Of a stretch of DNA of 64,000 nucleotides, positions 50,473-60,086 are shown one piece after another. The notes under the pieces were generated by a model, which was not told the origin of the DNA, did not search any database, and saw only the letters and a list, made by a program, of their open reading frames with translations. The stretch spans positions 3,871,895-3,935,894 of the forward strand of contig NZ_KB235930.1 in the NCBI RefSeq assembly GCF_000332295.1. The letters run 5' to 3'. Each line of letters starts with the position of its first letter. The stretch's first letter is position 1. The position numbers and the translations under genes were made by a program. Source of the DNA: Fortiea contorta PCC 7126 (GTDB taxonomy: Bacteria; Cyanobacteriota; Cyanobacteriia; Cyanobacteriales; Nostocaceae).

Positions 50473-52566
50473 ATGGCTAAAACCCGCCAATCATCTTTTA
50501 GGCGTATTTTATTAACGAGAATATTGCTGCTGTTTGTGCCAGTTTTATTCATAGGGGAAATTGTCGCCCTGAATAAAGCACGGTCTAGCCTGTTGCAAAC
50601 TGCCAGACAAAATTTAACAGAAAGTGCGGCGATCAAAGCTGAGAAAATTGAAGATGCGATCGCTACCCTCAAAACCAGCTTGTTCCTCCTGAGTCAAACC
50701 AACTCGATTCAGTCCGGTTCAGAGGCGCAAGCTCAAGAAATGATGACCCAGCTAGCCTCAAACCTGCCAACTCATGACGTAGAGTGCATCCAGCTGACAA
50801 ATCTGCAAACTGGTGAAATCGCTGCTAGTAGCTGCGGTGACAAAGCAATTGGTCAGTTGAATTTACCTTTGCCTAATCAAGGAGTAGAAATCGCTACAAT
50901 TTTGCCGCCAAAAGCGGGAGTTACAGGTCAAAGAGAGCCACAAAATCAACTACGATTACTTCTATCTGTATTAGTTCCCCATCGCGTAGACAAAGTGCCC
51001 TATGCTCTAAGTCTGCGGACAACACTGCACCAAAAAGCCCATACTCAACCGGGTTCTCTCACAGGCTCCCTCGCAGTGATTACCGAGGATGGCACCATCT
51101 TAGCCCATCCCTTACCAGAAAGAGTGGGTAACAATATCAGACAGTACCCCTATGCTGCTCAACTGGAAAAAATTATTAAAAATGCGATCGCTGGGCAAAA
51201 ATACACTATAGATTTCTCCCTACAACCAGGACAAGACTTAATAGCTGGTTATACAGCCATTGCTAACCCCACAAAAACACAGCCCCAGCAAAAATGGGTT
51301 GTCTTTGCTGTTACCAGTGTGAATAATGCTCTATTTGGTTTAGAAGAATTTAAACTGATCTTAATAGTCTTGACAGTTGGTTTAATTGGTGCAAGTCTAT
51401 TTGCTTCATTATATCTAGCTCCTTATCTGGCAGGGCCTGTGGAGGAATTACGAGACTATGCCCTGAATATTTACAACCACCACACCGTCCAGCCTGTTCC
51501 CCACAACTTCAAAATCCGGGAATTGAATCAACTAGCACAAGCACTAGACCAAATGGTTGAAAGACTCAAAGCTTGGGCTGAAGAATTAGAAATAGCTTGG
51601 AAGGAAGCCAAAACAGCTAATCAGATCAAAAGCCAGTTTTTAGCGACAACTTCCCATGAATTGCGAAACCCACTCAATATTATTATTAACTGTGTTCGTC
51701 TAGTCCATGATGGCTTGTGTGACAACCGCGAAGAAGAAATGGAATTCCTCAAGCGTGCTGATGAAACAGCGATTCATTTATTAGGAATTATTAACGATTT
51801 ACTCGATATTTCTAAAATTGAAGCAGGTAAGCTTTCAGTTGTGTTAGAGCCAGTTGATCTGCGACAAATATTATTAGAAGTGGTGAATATACAATCAGTA
51901 AATGTGCAACAAAAAGGGTTGCAGTTGAAAATTGAACTAGGTAGTGACCCAATTCCGGTCAAGGCGGATGCAGCCAAGCTCAAGCAAGTACTAATTAACA
52001 TTATTGGCAATGCTACCAAGTTCACAGACAAAGGGAGTATTACAGTTGCTTGTGAAGTTCAATATATCCAAGAAAAATCACAAGTAGTCGTTGATATTGT
52101 AGACACTGGTATCGGTATTGATCCTGCTCAACAACACAAACTATTTCGCCCCTTTGTCATGGTAGATGGGGCCACCACACGCAAGTTTGAAGGAACAGGA
52201 TTAGGACTAGCGATTTCACGTAACCTGATCGAACTCATGGGAGGTAGTATCACTCTCAAGAGTGCAGGTCACGAACAAGGAACAACAGTCACGATTATTT
52301 TGCCTTTGATTGACATCTCGCTGTTATCTCCTCCAATAGGGAAAGATTTAGAAAATCGCAGTGTTTCCTCTGCAAATGAGGGAAAAATCAATATTAATAG
52401 CTACCCCCGACTACGAGAAGAACCATTACTTGACTCCAATCAGTTAGATGGAGACAAGCATGAACTGTCGCTGCGGGGAGAAACTCATGAAGTAAGTATA
52501 GTTAAACAAAAAAATGCCCTACCGAGTTTTCCCGCAGGAGAAGCTTTCGCTAGCGGTGAAAGGTAA
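50473..52566 (+). CDS. membrane sensor histidine kinase (Cache-HAMP-HisKA-HATPase)
   Basis: 697 residues from the ATG at 50473. Membrane helices at about 18-36 and 290-315 enclose an extracytoplasmic Cache-type sensor; a HAMP segment follows; H-box SHELRNPLNIIINCVRL (His near 395), N-box LINIIGNATKF, G1 VDTGIGID, F-box, and G2 GTGLGLAIS. The last ~70 residues are a polar tail without a receiver. Partner response regulator is not nearby. Ligand unknown. Confidence 0.92.
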   Translation: MAKTRQSSFRRILLTRILLLFVPVLFIGEIVALNKARSSLLQTARQNLTESAAIKAEKIEDAIATLKTSLFLLSQTNSIQSGSEAQAQEMMTQLASNLPTHDVECIQLTNLQTGEIAASSCGDKAIGQLNLPLPNQGVEIATILPPKAGVTGQREPQNQLRLLLSVLVPHRVDKVPYALSLRTTLHQKAHTQPGSLTGSLAVITEDGTILAHPLPERVGNNIRQYPYAAQLEKIIKNAIAGQKYTIDFSLQPGQDLIAGYTAIANPTKTQPQQKWVVFAVTSVNNALFGLEEFKLILIVLTVGLIGASLFASLYLAPYLAGPVEELRDYALNIYNHHTVQPVPHNFKIRELNQLAQALDQMVERLKAWAEELEIAWKEAKTANQIKSQFLATTSHELRNPLNIIINCVRLVHDGLCDNREEEMEFLKRADETAIHLLGIINDLLDISKIEAGKLSVVLEPVDLRQILLEVVNIQSVNVQQKGLQLKIELGSDPIPVKADAAKLKQVLINIIGNATKFTDKGSITVACEVQYIQEKSQVVVDIVDTGIGIDPAQQHKLFRPFVMVDGATTRKFEGTGLGLAISRNLIELMGGSITLKSAGHEQGTTVTIILPLIDISLLSPPIGKDLENRSVSSANEGKININSYPRLREEPLLDSNQLDGDKHELSLRGETHEVSIVKQKNALPSFPAGEAFASGER

Positions 52567-52641
52567 ATTGGTAATCGGGTTGATTGGTCGTTGAGTGCTT
52601 GAAGTTAAGTGCGCGATCGCATTATGGTTTTGTCAGAGAAC

Positions 52642-53658
52642 TTATACGTTAACAATTTGCCCGCCTTGATTCAGCGATACTGTTAGAGCCGTGAGAATTT
52701 GCACTAACTGCGTACCTACCCAGCCAGATGAAATCACTGGGGGAGTATTTGTGATCACACAATTAATAAAGCGATCGCACACTTGTTGTAGTGCTTCGCT
52801 CTGAGTAATTTCTAATACTTCTTGTTGTTGATTGACTGGTAAAAATTGATTTCCTTGGCGTTCCAACTCACCAGAGATGAAAGTCAAAGGCGATGAGGTC
52901 AACATTTCATCAAAAATCAAGCTACCACGACTACCTACTACCGCCAGTCGGCGCTGTTTATCGGGATTCAGCCAGCACAAGTGAATATACGCTTGAAAGT
53001 TATCTGGGTATATCAGCGTTACCCAAACTAAATCCGCCAAGTCTTTTTCCCCACCTCCCTGTAGCCACACCCTACCCGTGGCTTGCACTTTCGTGGGTAT
53101 TTGACCCAACCAGTTGTTAAAAATTGCAATATCATGAATCGCTAGATCCCAGAGCGCATCAACATCCTGACGTACAGGCCCTAAGTGGGTGCGGGTAGCG
53201 TAGCCATAGCGCAAATCACCTAATTTACCCGCCTGTACTACGGCTTGTCCTCGATTGACCGCTGGGTGAAATAAATAGGTATGGTCAACCATTAACATTA
53301 AGTGCTGTTGCGCTGCTAACTGACACAGTTCTTGACATTCTGCTGGGTCTAGAGTTAGAGGTTTTTCCGCCAAAACATGATATCCCCACTCAAGAGAGTC
53401 CTTAATTAAGGCATAGTGGGTGGTAGCAGGAGTAGCGATCGCCACAGCTTTCAACTCTGGTACTTGCTTGATAGCTTGCCACTCAGTTGCTAATGTTACA
53501 TTCTCATCTAAATGAAATAGTCGCTTTACCTGTGCCAACCTTTCCGGATGCGGATCGATGACCGCCGCTACACTTACCTGGGGATGTGCTAAAAAATTTC
53601 GCAGCAAATGCACTCCCCAACGTCCCACCCCGATGACAGCAATTTTGATTTTAGTCAT
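52642..53658 (-). CDS. Gfo/Idh/MocA-family oxidoreductase
   Basis: 338 residues. N-terminal NAD(P)-binding VIGVGRWGVHLLRNF (about 7-21), EKPLTLDPAE, and a C-terminal beta-sheet domain with DLAIHDIAIFN. Members oxidise or epimerise sugars, often in surface-polysaccharide routes. The substrate is undetermined; the sugar cluster is 4 kb away, with no close link. Confidence 0.88.
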   Translation of the reverse strand: MTKIKIAVIGVGRWGVHLLRNFLAHPQVSVAAVIDPHPERLAQVKRLFHLDENVTLATEWQAIKQVPELKAVAIATPATTHYALIKDSLEWGYHVLAEKPLTLDPAECQELCQLAAQQHLMLMVDHTYLFHPAVNRGQAVVQAGKLGDLRYGYATRTHLGPVRQDVDALWDLAIHDIAIFNNWLGQIPTKVQATGRVWLQGGGEKDLADLVWVTLIYPDNFQAYIHLCWLNPDKQRRLAVVGSRGSLIFDEMLTSSPLTFISGELERQGNQFLPVNQQQEVLEITQSEALQQVCDRFINCVITNTPPVISSGWVGTQLVQILTALTVSLNQGGQIVNV

Positions 53659-53730
53659 TCCCCTAATCCGTAACCTCTGTTCCCTTTTTCCGACGATTAT
53701 CAGCTACGGAATCTAATTTTGAGTTCAGCA

Positions 53731-54444
53731 TTATTGCTGAGGCATAATTGATAAAAAAGCTACTTTTGCCGCAGCTTGTTCTGCAGCTTTGATTGATCTT
53801 CCTTTACCTTGACCAAGCTGTTTGTCGTGTAACCAAACCTCGGCGACAAAACGTTCTTGATTACGGTGCGGTTGACCGATTTCGACAACTCGATATTCTG
53901 GTAAAACTTTAAATTGGGCTTGAGTCCATTCTTGTAAAGCAGCTTTGTAGTTGAGTCTGGCTGGATCTAGACGGATTTCGGCTGCTAGTTTTTTAAAGTG
54001 GGGGTCTAGCCAAGGACGGATCAAATCCAGGTTGTTAGTACTGAGATAAAGCGCACCCAGCACAGCTTCAAAAGCATCCGCTAGTCGTGATTCCTGACCA
54101 ATTTTATCAGCCGTAGCGCTACCAGCAACTAATAAATATAGTTCCCATCCATATTCTCTAGCCAATTGGGCGAGGATGCGATCGCTCACCAACACCGAAC
54201 GAATCGCCGCAAAATCCCCCACCGGACAGTCTGGATAATGTTCCCACAACATCACGGCCGCAACTAGCCGCACCACCGCATCACCCACAAACTCCAGTTG
54301 TTCATAATTTGCTGACTCAGAAACTGTCGGATGAGTCAAAGCCAAATCCAATAATTGCCATTTAATCGGTGCTGCTTGCGGCAGACCTAATTTTTTGACT
54401 AAACTTTCTAGTTGTCGCTGACGGCGTGGATAAACAAGAGACAT
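53731..54444 (-). CDS. rnc: ribonuclease III
   Basis: 237 residues. Signature YEQLEFVGDAVVRL (about 43-56) with catalytic Glu and Asp, a second Asp/Glu in RLADAFEAVLGALY, and a C-terminal double-stranded-RNA-binding domain (ALQEWTQAQFKVLPEY ... GRSIKAAEQAAAKVAF). Processes rRNA and structured RNAs. The ATG at 54444 is used. Confidence 0.93.
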   Translation of the reverse strand: MSLVYPRRQRQLESLVKKLGLPQAAPIKWQLLDLALTHPTVSESANYEQLEFVGDAVVRLVAAVMLWEHYPDCPVGDFAAIRSVLVSDRILAQLAREYGWELYLLVAGSATADKIGQESRLADAFEAVLGALYLSTNNLDLIRPWLDPHFKKLAAEIRLDPARLNYKAALQEWTQAQFKVLPEYRVVEIGQPHRNQERFVAEVWLHDKQLGQGKGRSIKAAEQAAAKVAFLSIMPQQ

Positions 54445-54825
54445 GCAATCGCAGGGGAAGGGCAGGTAATAGGCTGATATAACTATGATATTTTCTATTA
54501 GACCCCTGACTGCTGTCAGAAGTTAGGGATCAATGATTTTACCGTCTTCACAAATCCTCAGCTAGCTGATAGCTGTTTGTGGCTTTCGCTCAAAATCCTT
54601 GCACAGAAAGAATATTTGTACTTTTATAAAGTATAATTAAGAATAAAGATAAAAACCTCTGGGCAGTTAGGCAAACTTAATATTGCCGCCAACATCGCTC
54701 AGAAATCTGTAACATTTAATACTTTTTTATAAAACCCTTCGGTATCTTGTACTTGTGAGCAACTTGCGAGTCCAGAAACCAACGAAAAAACCGTAAAATT
54801 CCCAGTTGAAGAGGCAAAAAAAGGC
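54445..54825. other. intergenic region between divergent rnc and ubiB-like gene
   Basis: No ORF or repeat of note; it should carry both promoters. GTTGAAGAGGC lies shortly before the GTG at 54826. Confidence 0.4.
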
Positions 54826-56550
54826 GTGGGTCAGTATCAACCAGCTCTGCTCAGGCGCTATAATCCAGACGACATCGCTCGCCACTACCGTTACCGTCCT
54901 TGGCAAATTTGGGGACGGCTGCTAAGGATTATCTGGTCTTTTGCTGGATTTATTCTTAGTCTCAAGTTCGACGAATGGCAAAATCAAGTTGAGCAAAACA
55001 AGAAGCAACGCGCTACCCAGTTGCGAGAACTTCTCACCCGTCTTGGCCCTACTTTTATTAAAGTTGGTCAAGCTTTATCGACCAGGCCTGACCTGATCCG
55101 CAAAGACTTTTTAGAAGAACTGATCAAGCTTCAAGATCAGTTACCAGCTTTTGATAACGTACTTGCTTACCAAATCATCGAAACTGAACTAGCGCGCCCA
55201 GTGGCTGAGATGTTCAGCGAACTTTCACCGAATCCGGTAGCAGCGGCTAGTTTAGGTCAAGTCTACCGTGGTCGTCTAGTTAGCGGTGAAGAAGTGGCGG
55301 TGAAAGTACAGCGCCCCAACTTGCGCCCAGTACTCACACGCGATCTATATTTGATGCGTTGGGTGGCAAGTTGGCTAGCTCCTTGGCTACCCCTCAACCT
55401 TGGTCACGACCTCACCCTGATTGTAGATGAGTTCGGCACAAAGTTATTTGAAGAAATTGATTACATCAATGAGGGTCGCAACGCCGAGCAATTTGCTCAC
55501 AACTTCCGCAATGACCCCCGCGTCAAGGTTCCCAGCATTTACTGGCGTTATACCAATAGTCGGGTTTTAACCCTGGAATGGATTCATGGCTTCAAACTCA
55601 CGGATACTCAAAGCATTCGGGCTGCAGGTTTAGACCCAGAAGAAATCATCAAAATTGGCGTCACCTCAGGTCTACAGCAACTATTAGAACACGGTTTCTT
55701 CCATGCTGACCCCCATCCAGGGAATTTATTTGCCATGCCTGATGGGCGGATGGCGTATATTGACTTTGGGATGATGGATCAACTCGAAGAAACCACCAAA
55801 GAAACATTGGTGGATGCGTTAGTACATGTGGTCAATAAAGACTACAACGACTTAGCTGCAGACTTTGTGAACTTAGGCTTCTTGACTCCAGACATCAATA
55901 TCAGTCCCATTGTGCCAGCACTAGAGGCAGTTTTAGGAAATGCTATTGGTAAAAACGTCGGGGATTTTAACTTCAAAACAATTACCGATCAATTTTCGGA
56001 ATTGATGTATGAATATCCTTTCCGAGTTCCCGCCAAGTTCGCGTTGATTATCCGTTCCTTAGTCACCCAAGAAGGTATTGCTTTAAGCCTCAACCCAAAT
56101 TTCAAAATTGTTGAGGTTGGTTATCCTTACATTGCGAGGCGATTGCTGACTGGGGAATCAGCCGAATTAAAGCGCCGATTACTGAATGTGTTGTTTAAAG
56201 ATGGTAAATTCCAGTGGCAACGGTTAGAAAATTTAATAGCGATCGCTCGTACTGATGGTAGCTTCGATGTATTACCGACAGCGCAGATGGGATTGCAATT
56301 CCTGTTGTCAGCAGAAGGTCAATTTTTCCGCCAACAACTAGTACTAGCGCTGACCGAAGATGACCGCCTTCATACCGCAGAAGTCCAACGTTTGTGGAAC
56401 CTAGTAAAAGACGACATACAACCTAATCGGTTATTAAATGTAGCGATCGCCATGCTAACAGATTTATCTAGGGAAGGTGCAGCCGCTATCTTACCAAAAG
56501 CTACATCTTTTATGCCTTTTAGCGGCAATCAATCGCCAGATAAAAACTAA
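54826..56550 (+). CDS. AarF/UbiB/ABC1-family protein kinase-like ATPase
   Basis: 574 residues, GTG start at 54826. Family motifs: KxGQ in FIKVGQALSTRPDL, the Ala-rich AAASLGQVYRG, Lys in VAVKVQRP, HADPHPGN and the metal-binding IDFGMM. UbiB/ABC1 proteins assist quinone (plastoquinone, ubiquinone) synthesis or lipid handling at membranes. The C-terminal ~100 residues are variable and hydrophobic toward the end, as in chloroplast ABC1K proteins. Confidence 0.92.
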   Translation: MGQYQPALLRRYNPDDIARHYRYRPWQIWGRLLRIIWSFAGFILSLKFDEWQNQVEQNKKQRATQLRELLTRLGPTFIKVGQALSTRPDLIRKDFLEELIKLQDQLPAFDNVLAYQIIETELARPVAEMFSELSPNPVAAASLGQVYRGRLVSGEEVAVKVQRPNLRPVLTRDLYLMRWVASWLAPWLPLNLGHDLTLIVDEFGTKLFEEIDYINEGRNAEQFAHNFRNDPRVKVPSIYWRYTNSRVLTLEWIHGFKLTDTQSIRAAGLDPEEIIKIGVTSGLQQLLEHGFFHADPHPGNLFAMPDGRMAYIDFGMMDQLEETTKETLVDALVHVVNKDYNDLAADFVNLGFLTPDINISPIVPALEAVLGNAIGKNVGDFNFKTITDQFSELMYEYPFRVPAKFALIIRSLVTQEGIALSLNPNFKIVEVGYPYIARRLLTGESAELKRRLLNVLFKDGKFQWQRLENLIAIARTDGSFDVLPTAQMGLQFLLSAEGQFFRQQLVLALTEDDRLHTAEVQRLWNLVKDDIQPNRLLNVAIAMLTDLSREGAAAILPKATSFMPFSGNQSPDKN

Positions 56551-56593
56551 AGATTTTCCATTTTTGAGCTTTTAAGATCTACCTGGAGTTTGC

Positions 56594-56968
56594 ATGTATT
56601 ATTTCCCTGAACAACCCCCATATCTACTATTACCAATTGGGTTTTTTATAGCCCTGACTTCTGGTTTAGCTTTGTCTGGCACAATAAAATTAGTTGTGCA
56701 AAAATGGCAAATCAGCGATGAGCAAAATCCTCAAAATGTTTCTTCTTGGAGAGCATTAATTGTCCCATTTCTCGGAATCGCTGTTGGTAGTTGTCTATTT
56801 CTCTGTTCAGGTTTAGAGATATTTGGTTTTCCATCCTTCTTAGCGTTAACAGTGGGTCTACCTATCAGCTTGCTCACCTGCTTGTTAGTTTGGTATCAAT
56901 TAGGAAGTATGCTAGATTTTGTCAAAACTAGAGGAATGAAGTCTCTAGATTTAGATTCATTTTCCTGA
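56594..56968 (+). CDS. small membrane protein, unknown
   Basis: 124 residues with three membrane segments (about 10-31, 52-72, 78-101). Start ATG at 56594 follows CTGGAG. Same strand and 43 bp after the ubiB-like gene, possibly co-transcribed. No family recognised. Confidence 0.7.
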   Translation: MYYFPEQPPYLLLPIGFFIALTSGLALSGTIKLVVQKWQISDEQNPQNVSSWRALIVPFLGIAVGSCLFLCSGLEIFGFPSFLALTVGLPISLLTCLLVWYQLGSMLDFVKTRGMKSLDLDSFS

Positions 56969-57046
56969 TAGATTTAAATAAATTTATAGCAGTGAATGAG
57001 TGGTTACTGTGTAATCACGTTCACATTAATCACGATACATCTAGTG

Positions 57047-57074
57047 TAGAGACGAAGCAAAAGCAACGTCTCTA
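57047..57074. terminator. palindrome TAGAGACG/CGTCTCTA between convergent genes
   Basis: 8-bp perfect arms around a 12-nt loop; likely bidirectional terminator between the small membrane protein gene and the sugar cluster. Related to 10020-10041. Confidence 0.5.
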
Positions 57075-57096
57075 ATATTTTGAGTATTGTTAAAGG

Positions 57097-58029
57097 CTAT
57101 AAGCTAGTGTTTAGCCGCCGCAATTTATTTTTTATGCTTGCTAGATTTCGCTCCCATAGAGTTTTATTTGCGGTTGCTGGAATATCCATTAGTGGTATTG
57201 CTGGATGCAAATTTCGATAATATTCCCAAATTTCCCAGTACGGACAACCTGGTTGAATGCGAATACCCGCCCAGTGGAGGTATTGTAGAGATTGATTAAC
57301 CGTGGTGTCGAACAACAAATGATTATGAGTTTGAAAATGGGGAGTTCCCGCCCAATTTCCAGGGGCTTTACCCTCTCTGCGGATAATGTTAAAGCGACGT
57401 GGAACTCGCTTGAGTAGCATATAATTAATGATTGGTTGGTCAGAAGTTTTTTCAGAAAAATCAAAGTATTCTGGATGGTTCGCGCACTCAGCAAAGGTTG
57501 TGTACAAGTCTTCTTCCGAGATTAAATTCTTTTTAGAACCCCAAAAACCTCCGTTAAAAATATCTTTTATTTCAGTTTCTGTGAAAACTTGCTCTTTTAA
57601 TACTTGTGGATTAAAAACATTTTTAATACCGCCCAAATGTTGATAATCACAACAAATAAAATCGGAGTGACGCAGGTGATTGAGATTATCGATTATTTTC
57701 TCAAACACAACAATATCTGTGTCAATATACAAAAATTCATCGAATTTTCCAAACCAACAAGCTTGTTTGCGAAATTGGTTAGGACGAGCGAAAAATTGAC
57801 CACCAAAGGTTGCATGTAGTTTTTGCGAAAGGCGTTCAATAAAATCTAAATCTGCATAGACTTGAACACCATAATATGTGTTGAGTAGGTCTGCTATATG
57901 ATGATAATTGTCATCATACGGAATCATCACAACTGGTGTGTTTACATCATACAAGCGAATGCTGTTTAGGAGAGCGATCGCTTGATCGATGACTTTATCA
58001 TTAGCAATGATATAAATTCCCCGATTCAT
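57097..58029 (-). CDS. Npun_R2821/R2822-like putative nucleotide-diphospho-sugar transferase
   Basis: 310 residues, GT-A-like: GIYIIANDKVIDQAIALLNSIR at the start, the DxD-type FLYIDTDIVVFE (near 100), and FNGGFWGSKKNL. Similar in plan to the gene before it (58026-59048). It overlaps that gene by 4 bp. The family accompanies exopolysaccharide or glycolipid genes in Nostocales; donor and acceptor are unknown. Confidence 0.75.
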   Translation of the reverse strand: MNRGIYIIANDKVIDQAIALLNSIRLYDVNTPVVMIPYDDNYHHIADLLNTYYGVQVYADLDFIERLSQKLHATFGGQFFARPNQFRKQACWFGKFDEFLYIDTDIVVFEKIIDNLNHLRHSDFICCDYQHLGGIKNVFNPQVLKEQVFTETEIKDIFNGGFWGSKKNLISEEDLYTTFAECANHPEYFDFSEKTSDQPIINYMLLKRVPRRFNIIRREGKAPGNWAGTPHFQTHNHLLFDTTVNQSLQYLHWAGIRIQPGCPYWEIWEYYRNLHPAIPLMDIPATANKTLWERNLASIKNKLRRLNTSL

Positions 58030-59048
58030 TTAGCAACCCTCGCTTGATTAGATAATCCTAGCTTTCTTAAAATTCTTGTCCCTAAACTGGGTGGAGCATT
58101 ATAAGCTTTGGGTTTAGTGGTAAAGTTTGGTCTATTTTCTGGCTCATGTAAATAGCGGTAATGCAAGAAAATATCTCGATAGGGAAAGTCGATATTTTCA
58201 CCTGCACAAACTCGATTAAAAATCTTAGAAGATAGCCCAATATAATGCAGATAAGTTAGTCTATTTCCCTTGTCGTAGAGAATATGATTCCGGTTTTCAA
58301 AATGCGTGGAAGTGACTGCACATCCAGTAGCTTTGTCGGTAGGTAAATTGCGTCCAAAATTATAAAAAGAGGTATTTGTTTTCATCCGCATATAATTAAG
58401 AACAGATTGATTGGGAGCACCCATATACAAGAAATCTGATTCTCCATTTCTTAATTGAGATAACAACCATTCTCTCTGTTCTGGAGGAAATATTCCCCGC
58501 TTAGATGCATAAAATCCTGAGCAGAAAATATCAGAATCAATCTGTTTTTGGCTAAATACTTGTAATAACTGAGGAGATGATAAATTATAGATATGAGAAG
58601 GGTCTTGATATTGAAAGTCGTAAACTACAAAATCGTCATGTTCTAATTGATCGAAAATGAAATTGATTGGCTGCATGACTAAAGTGTCAGCATCAAAATA
58701 AATAAATTTTTCAAATAAACTATCTGGATCAAAAGCACAATAACGACGATTTTCTCCCACTCGATAAAACTTCTTAATTCCTTGCTCTTGCCAAGTTTGA
58801 ATTGCAGTTGGGTGTGATTTCCAGACTTGGTAAGAAAACTCTTCCCAACGAGTAAAAATTTCTGGATTTTCTAAGATAGTGACATTTTTTCTAGATGCTA
58901 CTTCTGCACGAATCTGCTCTATTTGGTCGTTATAAGCGATAACACACACAGGTACATCTTCACCAGCATTAACTTCTATACTATTAAGTAACGCCACAAG
59001 TTGGTGGTAGACATAATCATTCGCCAGGGTATAGATTCCATTTGTCAT
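58026..59048 (-). CDS. Npun_R2821/R2822-like putative nucleotide-diphospho-sugar transferase
   Basis: 340 residues from the Met codon at 59048, chosen because the paralogue at 57097 begins at the equivalent point (MTNGIYTLANDY against MNRGIYIIANDK); the ATG at 59060 would overlap the upstream gene. DxD-type FIYFDADTLVMQ (near 108) and FCSGFYASKRGIF match the paralogue's pattern. A probable gene duplicate with divergent C-terminus. Confidence 0.75.
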   Translation of the reverse strand: MTNGIYTLANDYVYHQLVALLNSIEVNAGEDVPVCVIAYNDQIEQIRAEVASRKNVTILENPEIFTRWEEFSYQVWKSHPTAIQTWQEQGIKKFYRVGENRRYCAFDPDSLFEKFIYFDADTLVMQPINFIFDQLEHDDFVVYDFQYQDPSHIYNLSSPQLLQVFSQKQIDSDIFCSGFYASKRGIFPPEQREWLLSQLRNGESDFLYMGAPNQSVLNYMRMKTNTSFYNFGRNLPTDKATGCAVTSTHFENRNHILYDKGNRLTYLHYIGLSSKIFNRVCAGENIDFPYRDIFLHYRYLHEPENRPNFTTKPKAYNAPPSLGTRILRKLGLSNQARVAK

Positions 59049-59052
59049 AGTT

Positions 59053-60012
59053 TTAAGCATTGTTTTCTACAAAATTTGATAGCCAATTCAGCAAGTTTAA
59101 TTTGTGTAAAATCACCTGACGAGCTTCGGCTATAGCGTCTTTAGCAGCATACCAAGCATCAGGATTAGCGGTAACATCTCGAATGTAGGCGATACCTTTT
59201 TCATCTAAACTTGGTAATCTTAAAAAACTACCACTTGGTAATAATTTATCAGCCGCAGATCCACCATAGTATATTGGTAAGCACCATGCTAGTAAGGCAT
59301 CCCAAAGTTTTTCGCTGACATACCAATTATTGTTAGCATAGTTCTCAATTGAAAGGTTGTAATAATACGGTGCCATACCATACCATTTATTACTTAATTC
59401 ACCATTTCTGTGTGCCCATGTTGGTAAATCGCGCCCGTACAAATCAAAGGGAATACCACTATTTTGTAAGGACTGTAAAAAGTCTAATCGCTGACGATGG
59501 TTAGCGGTGCGACTAATACCAGAGGTAATCCAACTACAAGCAGCAACTTTTTTAGGTGGTCGCATTTCATTTAAGTCTTGAAATGAATTGCTATGATACC
59601 AAATAGCGGGCATATATTCGGGATGAGGTGCAAAATCATCGGGACCGGAAACATAACCACAATATTTCTGAGCTTGTTGGTAAGTTCGGTGATGGTTTTC
59701 TATAACTTCATCTAGTGGTGGTTCTCGTAATAAATAAATTATTCTTTCTTTGCTGACTCCGCGTAAAAGAGAATGAATATCTAGCTCTGGTTGCTGTTGT
59801 TTTTGGCGAAAACTATTTAACCAGGATTTTTGCGGATGAGGCTTGGGAAAATCAAACTGATACATGAGCAGAAAATCAGGTTTCGCAGCCATTCCCAACA
59901 TTTGAATATTTTGCCATATACCAAATTCATGTGGTGTTTGTTGCCATAACCAATCGGCTCTTTTTTCTAAATCTCGATAGCTGCTAATCATCCCTACAAT
60001 TTTTCTATTCAT
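59053..60012 (-). CDS. GT10-like (alpha-1,3-fucosyltransferase-type) glycosyltransferase
   Basis: 319 residues. The C-terminal part YNLSIENYANNNWYVSEKLW, then DALLAWCLPIYYGG, matches the GT10 donor-binding motif; the N-terminal part is specific. GDP-fucose would be the usual donor. Start ATG at 60012. Part of the minus-strand sugar cluster. Confidence 0.8.
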   Translation of the reverse strand: MNRKIVGMISSYRDLEKRADWLWQQTPHEFGIWQNIQMLGMAAKPDFLLMYQFDFPKPHPQKSWLNSFRQKQQQPELDIHSLLRGVSKERIIYLLREPPLDEVIENHHRTYQQAQKYCGYVSGPDDFAPHPEYMPAIWYHSNSFQDLNEMRPPKKVAACSWITSGISRTANHRQRLDFLQSLQNSGIPFDLYGRDLPTWAHRNGELSNKWYGMAPYYYNLSIENYANNNWYVSEKLWDALLAWCLPIYYGGSAADKLLPSGSFLRLPSLDEKGIAYIRDVTANPDAWYAAKDAIAEARQVILHKLNLLNWLSNFVENNA

Positions 60013-60086
60013 TGATATTAATTTTTATTAGTTAATATAATAAACTTACCCATTTTTTTATTTAGATAACTCAACCTAAATACAGG

